DNA from: Herbidospora daliensis
GTDB taxonomy: Bacteria > Actinomycetota > Actinomycetes > Streptosporangiales > Streptosporangiaceae
DNA: 64,000 nucleotides
Assembly (NCBI RefSeq): GCF_001570585.1
Contig: NZ_BBXF01000006.1
Span: 1 to 64,000 of the forward strand
Reading direction: 5' to 3'
The notes under the pieces are model-generated. The model searched no databases, was not told where the DNA came from, and worked only from the letters and a program-made list of their open reading frames with translations. Shown piece by piece: positions 32,912-42,701 of the stretch; the first letter of the stretch is position 1; every line of letters starts with the position of its first letter. A program made the position numbers and the translations under genes.

Positions 32912-32964
32912 CGTTCCTGGAACGCGGCGAATCGTGTGATTTCGCTCATGATTGGCGTTCCAGG
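32912..32964. promoter_or_regulatory. inverted repeats upstream of the GT4 gene (operator or attenuator candidate)
   Basis: CCTGGAACGC (32916-32925) and its exact complement GCGTTCCAGG (32955-32964) are separated by 29 nt. The first copy is also part of a 13-bp palindrome (32912-32924). A TACAGT -10-like hexamer follows at 32970-32975. It could be a terminator of the preceding operon or a binding site for a dimeric regulator. Confidence 0.4.
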
Positions 32965-33023
32965 CGGCCTACAGTGATAGACGAGGGCGAATTCTTCGCC
33001 GCGCGTTGAGGGGAGCCATCTCG

Positions 33024-34151
33024 TTGAAACCCCGAGTGCTCGTAGACGCCGCGGCCGTGCCGGCCGACAGAGGCGCCCTGATCCGATACGTCGACGGACT
33101 GCTCGCCGCGCTCGACCGGCAGGGCGCCGACCTCGTCATCGTCTGCCAGCGGGCCGACGCCGAACGCTACGCCCGGCTCGCCCCCGGCGCGACGGTCATG
33201 CCCGGCCCGCACGCCATCGCCAACCGCGGCGCCCGCCTCGTCTGGGAGCAGACCGGGGTGCCGCTGCTGGCCCAGAAGGTCGGCGCCGACGTGATCCACG
33301 CCCCCTACTACTCGGTGCCGCTGCGCTCCGAGGTGCCGAGCGTGGTGACCGTGCACGACGTCGCCTGGTTCACCGAGGCCGACGAGTACGAGTCCGACCG
33401 CGCCGCCTTCTTCCGCTCGGCCACCAAGACCGCCGTCAGGGCCGCCCGCCGGGTGATCACCCCGTCGAAGGCCACCCGCGACGAGCTGATCAGGGTCGTC
33501 GGCGCCGACCCCACCCGCATCGACGTCGCCTACCACGGCGTCGACCCCGACCTGTTCCACCCGCCGGCCGAGAGCGAGATCCGCCGGGTGACCAGCCGCC
33601 TGGGCGTGCACGGCCGCCCCTACATCGCGTTCGTCGGCCCGGCCGAGCCGCGCAAGAACGCGCCCAACCTGATCAGGGGCTTCGCCAAGGCCGTCGAGGG
33701 CCGGGAGAACCCGCCCGCGCTGGTCATCGCCGGCCCCGCCGAGAGCGGCCGGGAGGTCGAGGCGGCCATCCGGTCGCTGCCCGAGGGGGTCACGGTCGTC
33801 CGGACCGGTTACCTGCCGTTCGGCGACCTGGCCGGGTTCTACGGCGGCGCGCTGGCGGCGGCGTTCCCGTCGCGGTGCGAGGGGTTCGGCATGCCCGTGC
33901 TGGAGGCGATGGCGTGCGGCGCGCCGGTCCTGACGACGCACCGCACGTCTCTCCCGGAGGTCGGCGGGGACGCGGTGGCGTACACGGAACCCGATTCTGA
34001 GAGCATCGGGGCGGCGCTGCGGACGCTGCTCGATTCACCCGCCAGACGGGTCGAATTGGGCGCCGCGGGGCTGGCGAGAAGCCGCGAATTCACGTGGCAG
34101 ATGTCCGCGCACGCACATCTGGTTTCCTATCAGCGTGCGACGGAACATTGA
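33024..34151 (+). CDS. family 4 glycosyltransferase (mannosyltransferase-like)
   Basis: 375 aa. GT-B fold with KPRVLVDAAAVPADRGALIRY at the N-terminus, VTVHDVAWFTEADEY, VITPSKATRDEL and DVAYHGVDPDLFHPP. In the C-domain there is YIAFVGPAEPRKNAPNLIRGF, the loop FPSRCEGFGMPVLEAMACGAPVLTT with the E-x7-E catalytic/donor motif, and LPEVGGDAVAY. This is the WbaZ/MtfB-like group, often GDP-mannose dependent, which fits the mannose-1-phosphate guanylyltransferase gene 15 bp downstream (inference). TTG 33024 is preceded by GAGGGGAG; a TTG at 32952 would put coding sequence over promoter-like DNA. Confidence 0.9.
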   Translation: MKPRVLVDAAAVPADRGALIRYVDGLLAALDRQGADLVIVCQRADAERYARLAPGATVMPGPHAIANRGARLVWEQTGVPLLAQKVGADVIHAPYYSVPLRSEVPSVVTVHDVAWFTEADEYESDRAAFFRSATKTAVRAARRVITPSKATRDELIRVVGADPTRIDVAYHGVDPDLFHPPAESEIRRVTSRLGVHGRPYIAFVGPAEPRKNAPNLIRGFAKAVEGRENPPALVIAGPAESGREVEAAIRSLPEGVTVVRTGYLPFGDLAGFYGGALAAAFPSRCEGFGMPVLEAMACGAPVLTTHRTSLPEVGGDAVAYTEPDSESIGAALRTLLDSPARRVELGAAGLARSREFTWQMSAHAHLVSYQRATEH

Positions 34152-34153
34152 GT

Positions 34154-34159
34154 TAGCCT
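34154..34159 (+). promoter_or_regulatory. -10 hexamer TAGCCT, probable leaderless manC transcript
   Basis: TAGCCT ends seven bases before the GTG at 34167, and no Shine-Dalgarno sequence precedes that GTG, so a leaderless mRNA is likely. Confidence 0.45.
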
Positions 34160-34166
34160 CGCCCAT

Positions 34167-35270
34167 GTGACGGAGCCTTCTTTGCCCCAACCCGGTCAGC
34201 TTGAGGCGATTCTCCTGGTCGGCGGGCAGGGGACGCGGCTACGCCCGCTGACCCTCTTCACCCCCAAACCCCTGCTGCCCACGGCGGGCGTGCCGTTCCT
34301 CGCCCACCAGCTCGCCAAGGCGCGGGCCTGCGGAGTGAGCCGGATCGTCTTCGCGACCTCGTACAAGGCCGAGATGTTCGCCGAGGCGTTCGGCGACGGG
34401 TCGGCGTTCGGGCTCGAGATCGTCTACATGACCGAGGAGACCCCGCTCGGCACCGGCGGCGCGATCCGCAACGCGGCCGAGGGGCTGACCGTCCCGGGCG
34501 ACGCGCCGGTGCTGGTGCTCAACGGCGACATCCTGTCGGGTCACGACATCTCCGCCCAGGTCGCCCGGCACGTCGAAGACGAGGCCGCCGTCACGCTCCA
34601 CCTCACCGAGGTCGACGACCCGTCGCGGTTCGGCTGCGTGCCGACCGACGAGCGGGGCCGGGTGACGGCGTTCCTGGAGAAGACCCCCAATCCCGTGACG
34701 AACCGGATCAACGCCGGCTGTTACGTCTTCACGCGGTCGATCATCGACACGATCCCGCCGGGCGAGGTCGTCTCGGTCGAGCGGCAGACCTTCCCCGGCC
34801 TCATCGAGGCCGGCCACACCGTCCTGGGCTTCGCCGACTCCTCCTACTGGCTCGACGTGGGCACCCCGGCGGCGTTCGTGCAGGGGTCGGCCGATCTGGT
34901 CCGCGGCCTGCTCGCCTCCCCGGCCCTCCCCGGCACGCCGGGTGAGGCGCTGCTGCTCGCCGGCGCGACCGTGTCGCCCGAGGCCAAGGTCACCGGCGGT
35001 TCGGTCATCGGGGCCAGGGCCGCGGTCGGAGCCGGGGCGACCGTGCGCGGTAGCGTGGTGGCCGACGACGCCGCCATCGCGCCCGGCGCGACGGTGATCG
35101 ACTCGGTGATCGGGGCCGGCGCCACCGTCTGCGCGGGGGCCGTGGTGCGCGAGGCGGTCGTCGGCGACCGCGCGTCCATCGGGGCGCGCAACGAACTGAC
35201 GGCGGGGGCGCGGGTGTGGCCCGGCGTCGACCTGCCGGAATGCGCGGTGAGATTCTCCAGCGATGCCTGA
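34167..35270 (+). CDS. manC: mannose-1-phosphate guanylyltransferase-type NDP-sugar pyrophosphorylase
   Basis: 367 aa. The nucleotidyltransferase domain has AILLVGGQGTRLRPLT, TPKPLLPTAGVPFL, LGTGGAIRNA, VLNGDILSG and FLEKTPNPVTNRINAGCYVF. A C-terminal left-handed beta-helix of hexapeptide-like repeats (GGSVIGARAAVGAGATV, GSVVADDAAIAPGATVI) is typical of the actinobacterial GDP-mannose pyrophosphorylase. It makes GDP-mannose from mannose 1-phosphate and GTP, the product of the phosphomannomutase at 48.3 kb. Its place near fbi and whiB genes matches the arrangement I know from mycobacteria and streptomycetes. It overlaps the next gene by 8 bp. Confidence 0.88.
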   Translation: MTEPSLPQPGQLEAILLVGGQGTRLRPLTLFTPKPLLPTAGVPFLAHQLAKARACGVSRIVFATSYKAEMFAEAFGDGSAFGLEIVYMTEETPLGTGGAIRNAAEGLTVPGDAPVLVLNGDILSGHDISAQVARHVEDEAAVTLHLTEVDDPSRFGCVPTDERGRVTAFLEKTPNPVTNRINAGCYVFTRSIIDTIPPGEVVSVERQTFPGLIEAGHTVLGFADSSYWLDVGTPAAFVQGSADLVRGLLASPALPGTPGEALLLAGATVSPEAKVTGGSVIGARAAVGAGATVRGSVVADDAAIAPGATVIDSVIGAGATVCAGAVVREAVVGDRASIGARNELTAGARVWPGVDLPECAVRFSSDA

Positions 35271-36186
35271 ACGAAGCTGGCGCCCCGACGGCCCCCTGAA
35301 CCTGGGGCTGACGGTGGCGCCGCACCGGCACGGCTCGGGCGACCCCGTCTGGCAGACCACGCCCGACGGGGCGCTCTGGCGCGCCTGCCGGACCCCTGAA
35401 GGTCCCGGGACCCTCCGGATCTCCGTCGTCGCAGGTCAGGTCCACGGGCTGGCGTGGGGGCTGGGGGCCGAGTGGCTCCTGGAGACGATGCCCGACCTGC
35501 TCGGCGCGGGCGACGACCCGGCCGGATTCGGCGCGCTGCTCGACGCGATGGGCGACGACCCGGTCGCCGCCTTCCTGAAGAAGCTGCACCTGCGGTCCGC
35601 CGGCCTGCGGATCGGCCGGGCCGGGCGGGTCTTCGAGGCGCTGGTGCCGGCCGTCTTGGAGCAGAAGGTGGTGGGCCGGGAGGCGTTCCGGGCCTGGCGC
35701 TGGCTGGTCCGCAAGTACGGCGACCCCGCTCCCGGGCCCGGCCCCGAGGGACTGCGGGTGCCGCCGTCGCCCGAGACCTGGCGGCTCGTGCCGTCGTGGG
35801 ACTGGCATCGCGCGGGGGCGGAGGCCATACGGGCCCGCACGATCGTCAACGCGGCCCGCCACGAGGGCAAGCTGGAGACGGCGGGCACCACGTGGGAGGC
35901 CGACCGCCTGCTCCGGGCGCTGCCCGGCATCGGCGTCTGGACCTCCGCCGAGATCCGCCAGCGGGCCTGGGGCGACGCCGACGCCCCCAGCGTGGGCGAC
36001 TTCCACATCCCCGGCCTGGTCGGCTTCGCCTTCACCGGCGAGAAGACCGACGACGAGGGCATGCTCCGGCTGCTCGAACCCTTCGCCGGGCACCGCCACC
36101 GGGTGGTCCGCCTGATCGAGCTCAGCGGACGCCGCCCGCCGGGCCGCGGCCCGCGCATGGCTCCCCGCGACTACCGCAAAATCTGA
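35263..36186 (+). CDS. HhH-GPD DNA glycosylase (3-methyladenine DNA glycosylase II/AlkA-like)
   Basis: 307 aa. The helix-hairpin-helix GPD region reads LLRALPGIGVWTSAEIRQRA, followed 20 residues later by SVGDFHIPG, whose Asp (D246) is in the catalytic position. EQKVVGREAFRAWRWLV upstream is the usual AlkA helix after Q-x-V. The N-terminal domain (GLTVAPHRHGSGDP) is beta-rich. It should excise alkylated bases. The start overlaps manC by 8 bp, so it is translated from the same mRNA, although the functions are unrelated. Exact base specificity is unknown. Confidence 0.88.
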   Translation: MPERSWRPDGPLNLGLTVAPHRHGSGDPVWQTTPDGALWRACRTPEGPGTLRISVVAGQVHGLAWGLGAEWLLETMPDLLGAGDDPAGFGALLDAMGDDPVAAFLKKLHLRSAGLRIGRAGRVFEALVPAVLEQKVVGREAFRAWRWLVRKYGDPAPGPGPEGLRVPPSPETWRLVPSWDWHRAGAEAIRARTIVNAARHEGKLETAGTTWEADRLLRALPGIGVWTSAEIRQRAWGDADAPSVGDFHIPGLVGFAFTGEKTDDEGMLRLLEPFAGHRHRVVRLIELSGRRPPGRGPRMAPRDYRKI

Positions 36187-36192
36187 TCACCG

Positions 36193-36198
36193 TAGTGT
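36193..36198 (+). promoter_or_regulatory. -10 hexamer TAGTGT, probable leaderless fbiC transcript
   Basis: TAGTGT ends six bases before the ATG at 36205, with no room for a ribosome-binding site, consistent with a leaderless mRNA starting at the ATG. Confidence 0.5.
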
Positions 36199-36204
36199 GC
36201 AGGT

Positions 36205-38736
36205 ATGACGGCAGCAATGCGGCGGGCGCTGGCACGCGCGCGCGACGGCAAGACGATCGACGTGGCCGAGGCGGCCATCCTCCTGGAAGCCCGTGGCGCC
36301 GACCTCGACGCCCTGCTCGACCACGCCTCCCGGGTCCGCGACGCGGGCCTGGAGGCGGTGGGCCGCCCCGGAGTGATCACCTACAGCCGCAAGGTCTTCA
36401 TCCCCCTGACGCGGTTGTGCCGCGACCGCTGCGGCTACTGCACCTTCGCCACCGCCCCCGCCAAGCTGCCGAGCGCGTTCCTGTCTCCCGACGAGGTGCT
36501 GGCCGTCGCCCGTGAGGGCGCGGCGATGGGCTGCAAGGAGGCCCTGTTCACCCTGGGCGACCGCCCCGAGGACCGCTGGCCGGCCGCCCGCGAGTGGCTC
36601 GACGCCCACGGCTACGACGACACCCTCTCCTATGTACGCGCCATGGCGATCCGCGTGCTGGAGGAGACCGGCCTGCTGCCCCACCTCAACCCGGGGGTGC
36701 TGACCTGGCGCGACTTCCAGCGCCTCAAGCCGGTCGCGCCGTCGATGGGCATGATGCTGGAGACGACCTCGACGGCCCTGTTCACCGAGAAGGGCGGCGC
36801 CCACTACGGCTCGCCCGACAAGGACCCGGCCGTCCGCCTGCGGGTGCTCGAAGACGCCGGCCGCTCGAACGTGCCGTTCACCACGGGCATCCTGATCGGC
36901 ATCGGCGAGACCGTCCTCGACCGGGCCGAGTCGATCTTCGCGATCCGGAGGGTCGCCCGCGAGTACGGCGGCGTCCAGGAGGTGATCGTGCAGAACTTCC
37001 GTGCCAAGCCCGACACCGCGATGCGCGGCCTGCCCGACGCCGACCTGCACGAGCTGGCCGCGACGATCGCGGTCACCCGCATGGTGCTGGGCCCCCGCAT
37101 GCGCGTGCAGGCCCCGCCGAACCTCATCGGCGACGAGTACGCCCTGATGATCCGCGCCGGCATCGACGACTGGGGCGGCGTCTCCCCGCTGACCCCCGAC
37201 CACGTGAACCCCGAACGCCCCTGGCCGATGATCGACGCCCTGGCCGAACGCACCGCCGAGATGGGCTTCGACCTGCGAGAACGCCTGACGATCTACCCCG
37301 AGTACGTCCGGGCGGGCGAACCCTGGCTCGACCCCCGGCTGAGCGCCCACGTGGCCGCGCTGGCCGGCCCCGACGGCATGGCGCTCGACGTGAATCCGAG
37401 GGGCCGCCCCTGGCAGGAGCCCGACGGCGGGTTCGCCGCCTCGGGCCGGGTCGACCTGCACACCGAGGTCGACACCACGGGCCGCACCGGCGACCGCCGC
37501 GACGACTTCGACCACGTCTACGGCGACTGGGACGCGCTGCGCGACCGCCTCCCCACGGCCGCGGCGCCGACCGGCGACGGCGCCGAGGCGCTGCGCCAGG
37601 CCGCCCGCGACCCGCTGGCGCTGACCGACGCCCAGGCCGAGGCGCTGCTGGGCCTGACGGGCGAGGCGCTCGACGAACTGTGCGCCCTGGCCGACGGCCT
37701 GCGCCGCGAGGTCAACGGCGACGACGTCACCTACGTCGTCAACCGGAACATCAACTTCACCAACGTCTGCTACACCGGCTGCCGCTTCTGCGCCTTCGCC
37801 CAGCGCCGCACCGACGCCGACGCGTACACCCTGAGCCTCGACCAGGTCGCCGACCGCGCCGAGGAGGCGTGGGCGGCCGGCGCGACCGAGGTGTGCATGC
37901 AGGGCGGCATCCACCCCGACCTGCCCGGCAGCGCCTACTTCGACATCGCGCGGGCGGTCAAGGCCCGGGTGCCCGGCATCCACGTGCACGCCTTCTCCCC
38001 GATGGAGGTCATCAACGGCGCCAGCCGGACCAATCTGTCGATCGAAGACTGGCTGACCGCCGCCCGCGAGGCCGGCGTCGACTCCCTCCCCGGCACCGCG
38101 GCCGAGATCCTCGACGACGACGTGCGCTGGGTGCTCACCAAGGGCAAACTGCCCGCCCGCGAGTGGATCGACGTCATCACCACGGCCCACCGCGTCGGCA
38201 TCCCGACGACCTCGACGATGATGTACGGCCACGTCGACACCCACGCCCACTGGGTGAAGCACATCCGGCTGATCCGGCGGCTCCAGGAGGAGACGGGCGG
38301 CTTCAGCGAGTTCGTGCTGCTCCCGTTCGTCCACCACAGCGCCCCGATCTACCTGGCCGGCATCGCCCGCCCCGGGCCGACCGCCGCCGAGAACCGCGCC
38401 GTCCACGCGGTGTCGCGGCTGCTGCTGCACGGCGCGATCGACAACATCCAGTGCTCGTGGGTGAAGCTCCAGGACGACCTGTGCCGCCAGGTGCTGGCCG
38501 GGGGAGTGAACGACATCGGCGGCACCCTCATGGAGGAGACCATCAGCCGCATGGCGGGGTCGGAGAACGGGTCGTACAAGACCATCTCCGAGCTGCGCGC
38601 GATGGTCGAGGTCAGCGGCCGTCCGCTGCGCCAGCGCACCACCGAGTACGGCGTCCCGTCACCCGAACGCCGCGCGGCGGCGGAGGCGAGTGACGGGGTG
38701 TGCGCCAGCGTGCGGCGGGTGCTGCCGGTCGTCTAA
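36205..38736 (+). CDS. fbiC: 7,8-didemethyl-8-hydroxy-5-deazariboflavin (FO) synthase, CofG-CofH fusion
   Basis: 843 aa with two radical SAM domains. The CofG half has [14 protein letters not shown] (C72, C76, C79); the CofH half has [16 protein letters not shown] (C522, C526, C529). Other expected elements are [38 protein letters not shown] and SPMEVINGA. The enzyme joins a tyrosine-derived unit to the ribityl-diaminouracil precursor to make FO, the chromophore of coenzyme F420. The length matches the fused actinobacterial form. It converges on fbiB with a 4-bp overlap. Both [4Fe-4S] sites appear complete. Confidence 0.96.
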   Translation: MTAAMRRALARARDGKTIDVAEAAILLEARGADLDALLDHASRVRDAGLEAVGRPGVITYSRKVFIPLTRLCRDRCGYCTFATAPAKLPSAFLSPDEVLAVAREGAAMGCKEALFTLGDRPEDRWPAAREWLDAHGYDDTLSYVRAMAIRVLEETGLLPHLNPGVLTWRDFQRLKPVAPSMGMMLETTSTALFTEKGGAHYGSPDKDPAVRLRVLEDAGRSNVPFTTGILIGIGETVLDRAESIFAIRRVAREYGGVQEVIVQNFRAKPDTAMRGLPDADLHELAATIAVTRMVLGPRMRVQAPPNLIGDEYALMIRAGIDDWGGVSPLTPDHVNPERPWPMIDALAERTAEMGFDLRERLTIYPEYVRAGEPWLDPRLSAHVAALAGPDGMALDVNPRGRPWQEPDGGFAASGRVDLHTEVDTTGRTGDRRDDFDHVYGDWDALRDRLPTAAAPTGDGAEALRQAARDPLALTDAQAEALLGLTGEALDELCALADGLRREVNGDDVTYVVNRNINFTNVCYTGCRFCAFAQRRTDADAYTLSLDQVADRAEEAWAAGATEVCMQGGIHPDLPGSAYFDIARAVKARVPGIHVHAFSPMEVINGASRTNLSIEDWLTAAREAGVDSLPGTAAEILDDDVRWVLTKGKLPAREWIDVITTAHRVGIPTTSTMMYGHVDTHAHWVKHIRLIRRLQEETGGFSEFVLLPFVHHSAPIYLAGIARPGPTAAENRAVHAVSRLLLHGAIDNIQCSWVKLQDDLCRQVLAGGVNDIGGTLMEETISRMAGSENGSYKTISELRAMVEVSGRPLRQRTTEYGVPSPERRAAAEASDGVCASVRRVLPVV

Positions 38737-40010
38737 CGGATGACGTAGAAGTCCTCGGCCGACCTCGGAGGCCGCTGCCTCGGGGGTTCGGCCGCGTGGC
38801 CGATCGCCACCGCGCCCATCGGGTCCCAGTCGTCAGGGAGGCCGAGGACCTCGCGCACCACCGGGCGGCAGAACATCGTCGACGACACCCACGCCGACCC
38901 CAGCCCCTCGACCGCCAGCTGCACCAGGAAGTTCTGCACCCCGGCACCCGTCGCGACCACGAACATCTCCCGTTCGGAGGCGTTGCGGCGGTCGTCGCGG
39001 TAGGTGTGGGAGCCGTCCATGACCAGGCACGGCACCGCCAGGTAGGGCGCGTCGCGGAGCACGTCGCCGCGCCTGACCCGCTTGGCGATCGACTCCTCGG
39101 TGAAGCCGTCGCCGCGCAGGTCGGCGATCCACGCCTCGCGCATCGCGTCGACCAGCGCGAGCCGCGACTCGGCGCTCTCCAGCAGCACGAACCGCCACGG
39201 CGTCGTGTGGTGGGGCGCGGGGGCCGAGATGGCGGCGGCGACCGCCCGGCGCACCGCCTCCCCGTCGACCGCCGCTTCGGAGAACTTCCTGATGGTGCGC
39301 CGGGCGAACACGACGTCGGCCGAGCCGTAGCGGAACAGGTCCTCGTCGGCGGGGCGGACGAGCGAGGCCCCTCCGGGGCCGTCGGAGTCGCTCACCAGAT
39401 GGCCCAGGCCCGAGACCACGGCCACCGGGACCCCGGTCAGCTTGCCCTTCACCAGTTCGGCCGCCGCCGCGATCTCGTCGATCAGGGCGGTCACGGTCGC
39501 GTTCAGCGGGTTGCCGTAGGCGTCGGTGGTGCCGCGCAGGTCGTCGAGCGGCCGCACGCCGGAGGCCCCCAGCGCGACGTCGGTCAGGCCGTGCCGCCAC
39601 GGGCGGCCGAAGGTGTCGGAGACGATCACGCCGACCCGGACCCCGGCGAGCTCGGCCAGCCGCCGCCGGATCGCCGACGCCGACGCGTCGGGGTCGTCGG
39701 GCAGCAGCAGCACGGTCCCGGGCGCGGTGTTGGACGCGTCGACCCCGGCCGCCGCCATCACGTAGCCGTGCCGCGTCTGGGAGATGACGGTGTCGCCCCG
39801 CCGCGCGACCACCCGGACCGTCTCGGCCTCGATGGCCCCGGCGCGGTCGTCGGCCCGGACCACCCGGCCCTCGGCCTTGCTCACGATCTTCGAGGTGACC
39901 ACGACCACGTCGCCGTCGGCCAGGCCGGGCGCGGCCTTGGCGATCAGGGCGGCGATGTCGTCGCCGTAGCCGACCTCGGGCAGCCCCTGGACCCCGCTGA
40001 TGTTGATCAC
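38733..40010 (-). CDS. fbiB: coenzyme F420:L-glutamate ligase / FMN-dependent dehydro-F420 reductase fusion
   Basis: About 425 aa. The N-terminal ligase half (about 1-240) has [46 protein letters not shown] and GHLVSDSDG. The C-terminal nitroreductase half has [42 protein letters not shown] and [10 protein letters not shown]. Together they reduce the dehydro intermediate and extend the glutamate tail of F420. The GTG start at 40010 overlaps the fbiA stop (GTGA), so translation is coupled. The much longer ORF starting near 40685 runs through fbiA in another frame and is discarded. Confidence 0.95.
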   Translation of the reverse strand: MINISGVQGLPEVGYGDDIAALIAKAAPGLADGDVVVVTSKIVSKAEGRVVRADDRAGAIEAETVRVVARRGDTVISQTRHGYVMAAAGVDASNTAPGTVLLLPDDPDASASAIRRRLAELAGVRVGVIVSDTFGRPWRHGLTDVALGASGVRPLDDLRGTTDAYGNPLNATVTALIDEIAAAAELVKGKLTGVPVAVVSGLGHLVSDSDGPGGASLVRPADEDLFRYGSADVVFARRTIRKFSEAAVDGEAVRRAVAAAISAPAPHHTTPWRFVLLESAESRLALVDAMREAWIADLRGDGFTEESIAKRVRRGDVLRDAPYLAVPCLVMDGSHTYRDDRRNASEREMFVVATGAGVQNFLVQLAVEGLGSAWVSSTMFCRPVVREVLGLPDDWDPMGAVAIGHAAEPPRQRPPRSAEDFYVIR

Positions 40011-40945
40011 GCCGCCACCTTCGCGGCCAGGTCGAGCGCCGCGGCGGCCAGGTCGCGGGTCGCCTCGGGCGAGGACATCAGCAGCGGGCGCGCCTCCACG
40101 GCCACGCCGTCGAGCGAGGCCGCCGCGTCCTCCTCGGCGACCAGCCACCCGTCGAGCAGGTCGGCGCCGTAGAGCTCCAGCACGCCCTGGGCCGAGGTCT
40201 GCACGCCGATCGCCGTCAGGCACGCGTCGGCCATGCCGCGCACGGGCGCGCCGCCGATGATGGGGGAGACGCCGACCACGGTCTTGGCGGCCACCGCCTC
40301 GCGGATGCCCGGGATCTGCAGGATGGTCCCGATGCTCACCACCGGGTTCGACGGCGGCAGGATCACCACGTCGGCCTGTTCCAGCGCGTCGAGCACCCCC
40401 GGCGCGGGCGTCGCCGCCGCGGCGCCGACCAGGGCGATCTCCAGAGCCGGGGTGGACGCCCGCAGGCGCACCCACCACTCCTGGAAGTGCACCGCGCGGC
40501 GTCCCCGCTCGTCTTCGATCACCACGTGGGTCTCGGTCTGGTCGTCGGTCATCGGCAGCAGGCGCACGCCCGGCCGCCACCGGCCGCACAGCGCCTCGGT
40601 CACCGCCGACAGGCCGTAACCGGCCGCCAGCATCTGGGAGCGCACGATGTGGGTGGCGAAGTCGCGGTCGCCGAGGCCGAACCACTGCGGCTGCATGCCG
40701 TAGGCGGCCAGCTCCTCTTTCACGGTGAACGTTTCATCCGCGCGGCCCCAGCCCTGCTCCTCGTCGATGCCGCCGCCCAGGGTGTACATGACTGTGTCGA
40801 GGTCGGGGCATACCCGCAGGCCGAACAGGGTGATGTCGTCTCCGGTGTTGCCGATGACGGTGATGTCGGATTCCGGGGCCGCCGCCTTGAGGCCGCGGAG
40901 GAACCGGGCGCCGCCGATTCCGCCCGCGAGGGACACGATGCGCAT
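40007..40945 (-). CDS. fbiA: 2-phospho-lactate/phosphoenolpyruvyl transferase of F420 synthesis
   Basis: 312 aa. CofD fold: [77 protein letters not shown], and [18 protein letters not shown]. It joins FO to the phosphoenolpyruvyl (or phospholactyl) group to give dehydro-F420-0 or F420-0. It is the first gene of fbiA-fbiB. I use the ATG at 40945, because it gives the canonical N-terminus; the upstream extension to 41041 is not family-like. No strong Shine-Dalgarno precedes this ATG, so leaderless expression is possible. Confidence 0.95.
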   Translation of the reverse strand: MRIVSLAGGIGGARFLRGLKAAAPESDITVIGNTGDDITLFGLRVCPDLDTVMYTLGGGIDEEQGWGRADETFTVKEELAAYGMQPQWFGLGDRDFATHIVRSQMLAAGYGLSAVTEALCGRWRPGVRLLPMTDDQTETHVVIEDERGRRAVHFQEWWVRLRASTPALEIALVGAAAATPAPGVLDALEQADVVILPPSNPVVSIGTILQIPGIREAVAAKTVVGVSPIIGGAPVRGMADACLTAIGVQTSAQGVLELYGADLLDGWLVAEEDAAASLDGVAVEARPLLMSSPEATRDLAAAALDLAAKVAA

Positions 40946-41059
40946 GCCTGACAGTCTGGCATTCCATGCGAAACGCGAGATTGATGGGTCGCCCGGCATC
41001 CATGTCAGGCATATGCAAAACTCAGTTCCCATAAGCCGCATGAATTCCTGGGGGTAACT

Positions 41060-42514
41060 GTGGTGAAGGTTGACCCGGTGAGGCTCAGAGAGCCCGCCGC
41101 GTGGCTCCTTGTGGCAGCCGCGGGCACGACCGTTCTGGTCGGCGTCATCAGACTCGTCTTCGGCGACTCCTCACCGCTCGGGGGAGCGGCCGAGTTCGGC
41201 ATCCGGTCGGTCGTCGCCCTGTCGGAACTGACCTCTCCGGTCACCGCCGCGCTGGTCGTCGGCGCGGTCTTCCTGTCCACGCGGTTCGGCGGCGCGCCCA
41301 CCCCCAAGAGCGGCCTGATCACCATGGCCGGCGCGGGCACCCTGGCCGTGGCCACGCTGTTCGGCGCGATCAGCCTGCTCGGCTCGTTGTTCAGCGGGCT
41401 CGGGTTCGGCGGCAAGCTCGAGACCCTGCTGCTCGGCGTGCCCACCTTCGCCCTCACCGGCCTGGCGCTGCTCTATGTGCTGACCATGGTGTCGCCGCTG
41501 CCGGCGGGCGCGGCCAAACCGAAGAAGGCGCGGCGTCTCCAGGTGGTGCCCCCGGCCATCCCGTTCCCGCAGACCGGCGACGCCCACCCGGTGCAGAACG
41601 TGCCGGCGGAGCCCGACTACTCCTCCTATCCGCAGGGCCCGGTCTTCGACCAGAACGGCTACGCGGGCCAGCAGGTCGTCGAGGAGCCCCCGCTGCCGCC
41701 GGTGACCCCGGTCGTCCCGGCCGCCCAGCAGGCCGAGCGCTACTCCTACCCCGAGCCCGTCTACGACGACAGCCCGTCGTCGTGGGAGTCCTCGCCGTTC
41801 TCCGGCTTCTCGGGCCCGCAGTACGCCCGCCAGGCCTACGAGCCCCCGGCGGCCGAGTCGGCGGCCCCCGCGCCGCGGATGCCCGCCATCGAGACCCCGT
41901 TCGACAGCTCGGTCCGTGAGGTCTCCGGCCGTGAGCAGGTCGTCTATGAGACGCCGTTCGACAGCTCGGTCCGCGAGGTCTCCGGCCGTGAGCAGGTCGT
42001 CTATGAGACGCCGTTCGACAGTTCCGTCCGTGCGGTCCCGGGGCGTGAGGCGGCCGCCTACGAGCCGCCCGCCAGGGAAAGTTCCGTCCGGGATTCGGTC
42101 TACGACCTGTCTGCGAACGAGACGGTCTACGGCGCCCCGGTGCTCGACGCCGGGTATACGACGCAGCCCCCGGTCTACGGCGCGCCCTACGAGCCCGGCT
42201 ACGAGGGCGACATAAGAGAGCAGCAGCTCGCGCAGGCCTACCAGCAGGCGCAGAGCTACCAGCAGCAGCCCGAGGGCTACCGGCAGAGCAACCCGTTCGG
42301 CCACCCGCAGGCGGCCCCGTCTCAGGTCGCGCCGCAGCGCTACCACGGCGACCCGCTGAGCGACCCGCTCCGGGCCGAAGACCTGCTCGATCCGATCGAC
42401 CCGATCGCCATCTACCGCCCGGCAAAGACCGGGGAAGGTCTTCCTGCCGATCCGGCATCCGTCGATTCGGACGTCACCGCTCATTGGTACAGTCCCGACC
42501 GCCGGGATCGCTGA
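41060..42514 (+). CDS. membrane protein with long Pro/Tyr/Gln-rich tail and tandem repeats
   Basis: 484 aa. The first 155 residues contain four hydrophobic helices (AAWLLVAAAGTTVLVGVI, VTAALVVGAVFL, LITMAGAGTLAVATLFGAISLLGSLF, TLLLGVPTFALTGLALLYVL). The remaining two thirds is a low-complexity cytoplasmic tail rich in Pro, Tyr, Gln, Glu, with three tandem 19-aa repeats beginning ETPFDSSVREVSGRE at 41891-42061. Function is unknown. A tail of this kind could be a kinase substrate or scaffold (inference). It starts at GTG 41060 or GTG 41063 after GGGGG. It is divergent from fbiA and precedes whiB. Confidence 0.78.
   Translation: MVKVDPVRLREPAAWLLVAAAGTTVLVGVIRLVFGDSSPLGGAAEFGIRSVVALSELTSPVTAALVVGAVFLSTRFGGAPTPKSGLITMAGAGTLAVATLFGAISLLGSLFSGLGFGGKLETLLLGVPTFALTGLALLYVLTMVSPLPAGAAKPKKARRLQVVPPAIPFPQTGDAHPVQNVPAEPDYSSYPQGPVFDQNGYAGQQVVEEPPLPPVTPVVPAAQQAERYSYPEPVYDDSPSSWESSPFSGFSGPQYARQAYEPPAAESAAPAPRMPAIETPFDSSVREVSGREQVVYETPFDSSVREVSGREQVVYETPFDSSVRAVPGREAAAYEPPARESSVRDSVYDLSANETVYGAPVLDAGYTTQPPVYGAPYEPGYEGDIREQQLAQAYQQAQSYQQQPEGYRQSNPFGHPQAAPSQVAPQRYHGDPLSDPLRAEDLLDPIDPIAIYRPAKTGEGLPADPASVDSDVTAHWYSPDRRDR
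41891..42061 (+). repeat. three tandem 57-bp in-frame coding repeats
   Basis: Units at 41891-41947, 41948-42004 and 42005-42061 each encode 19 residues starting ETPFDSSVR. The first two differ by only two bases; the third is more diverged in its second half (RAVPGREAAAY). Confidence 0.9.
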
Positions 42515-42565
42515 CTCCAACTGGTCCGACAAGACCAGCCCTTTCCCCCGGTATCCCCATGGCGC

Positions 42566-42595
42566 TTGACGGGGCACGACTTACACGCGTGTAAT
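42566..42595 (+). promoter_or_regulatory. whiB promoter with palindrome over the -10 box
   Basis: TTGACG (42566-42571), 18-bp spacer, TGTAAT (42590-42595) is a good vegetative-type promoter. The perfect 14-bp palindrome TTACACGCGTGTAA (42581-42594) overlaps the -10, where a bound regulator would block polymerase. The leader to the start codon would be about 100 nt. Confidence 0.6.
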
Positions 42596-42701
42596 TACAG
42601 CCATGTTGTTACGCCTTCTCCGAGGTGGGTAAGGGGAGGGCGTCCATAGGGGGGCACCAACTTTCGGGGTTGGTGACGGGCGGGCGACAGGGAGGTGTGC
42701 C

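Noticed and set aside
41891-42061. Tandem repeats as a CRISPR array
   Set aside because: Units are directly contiguous with no spacers, are multiples of three and lie in a coding frame.
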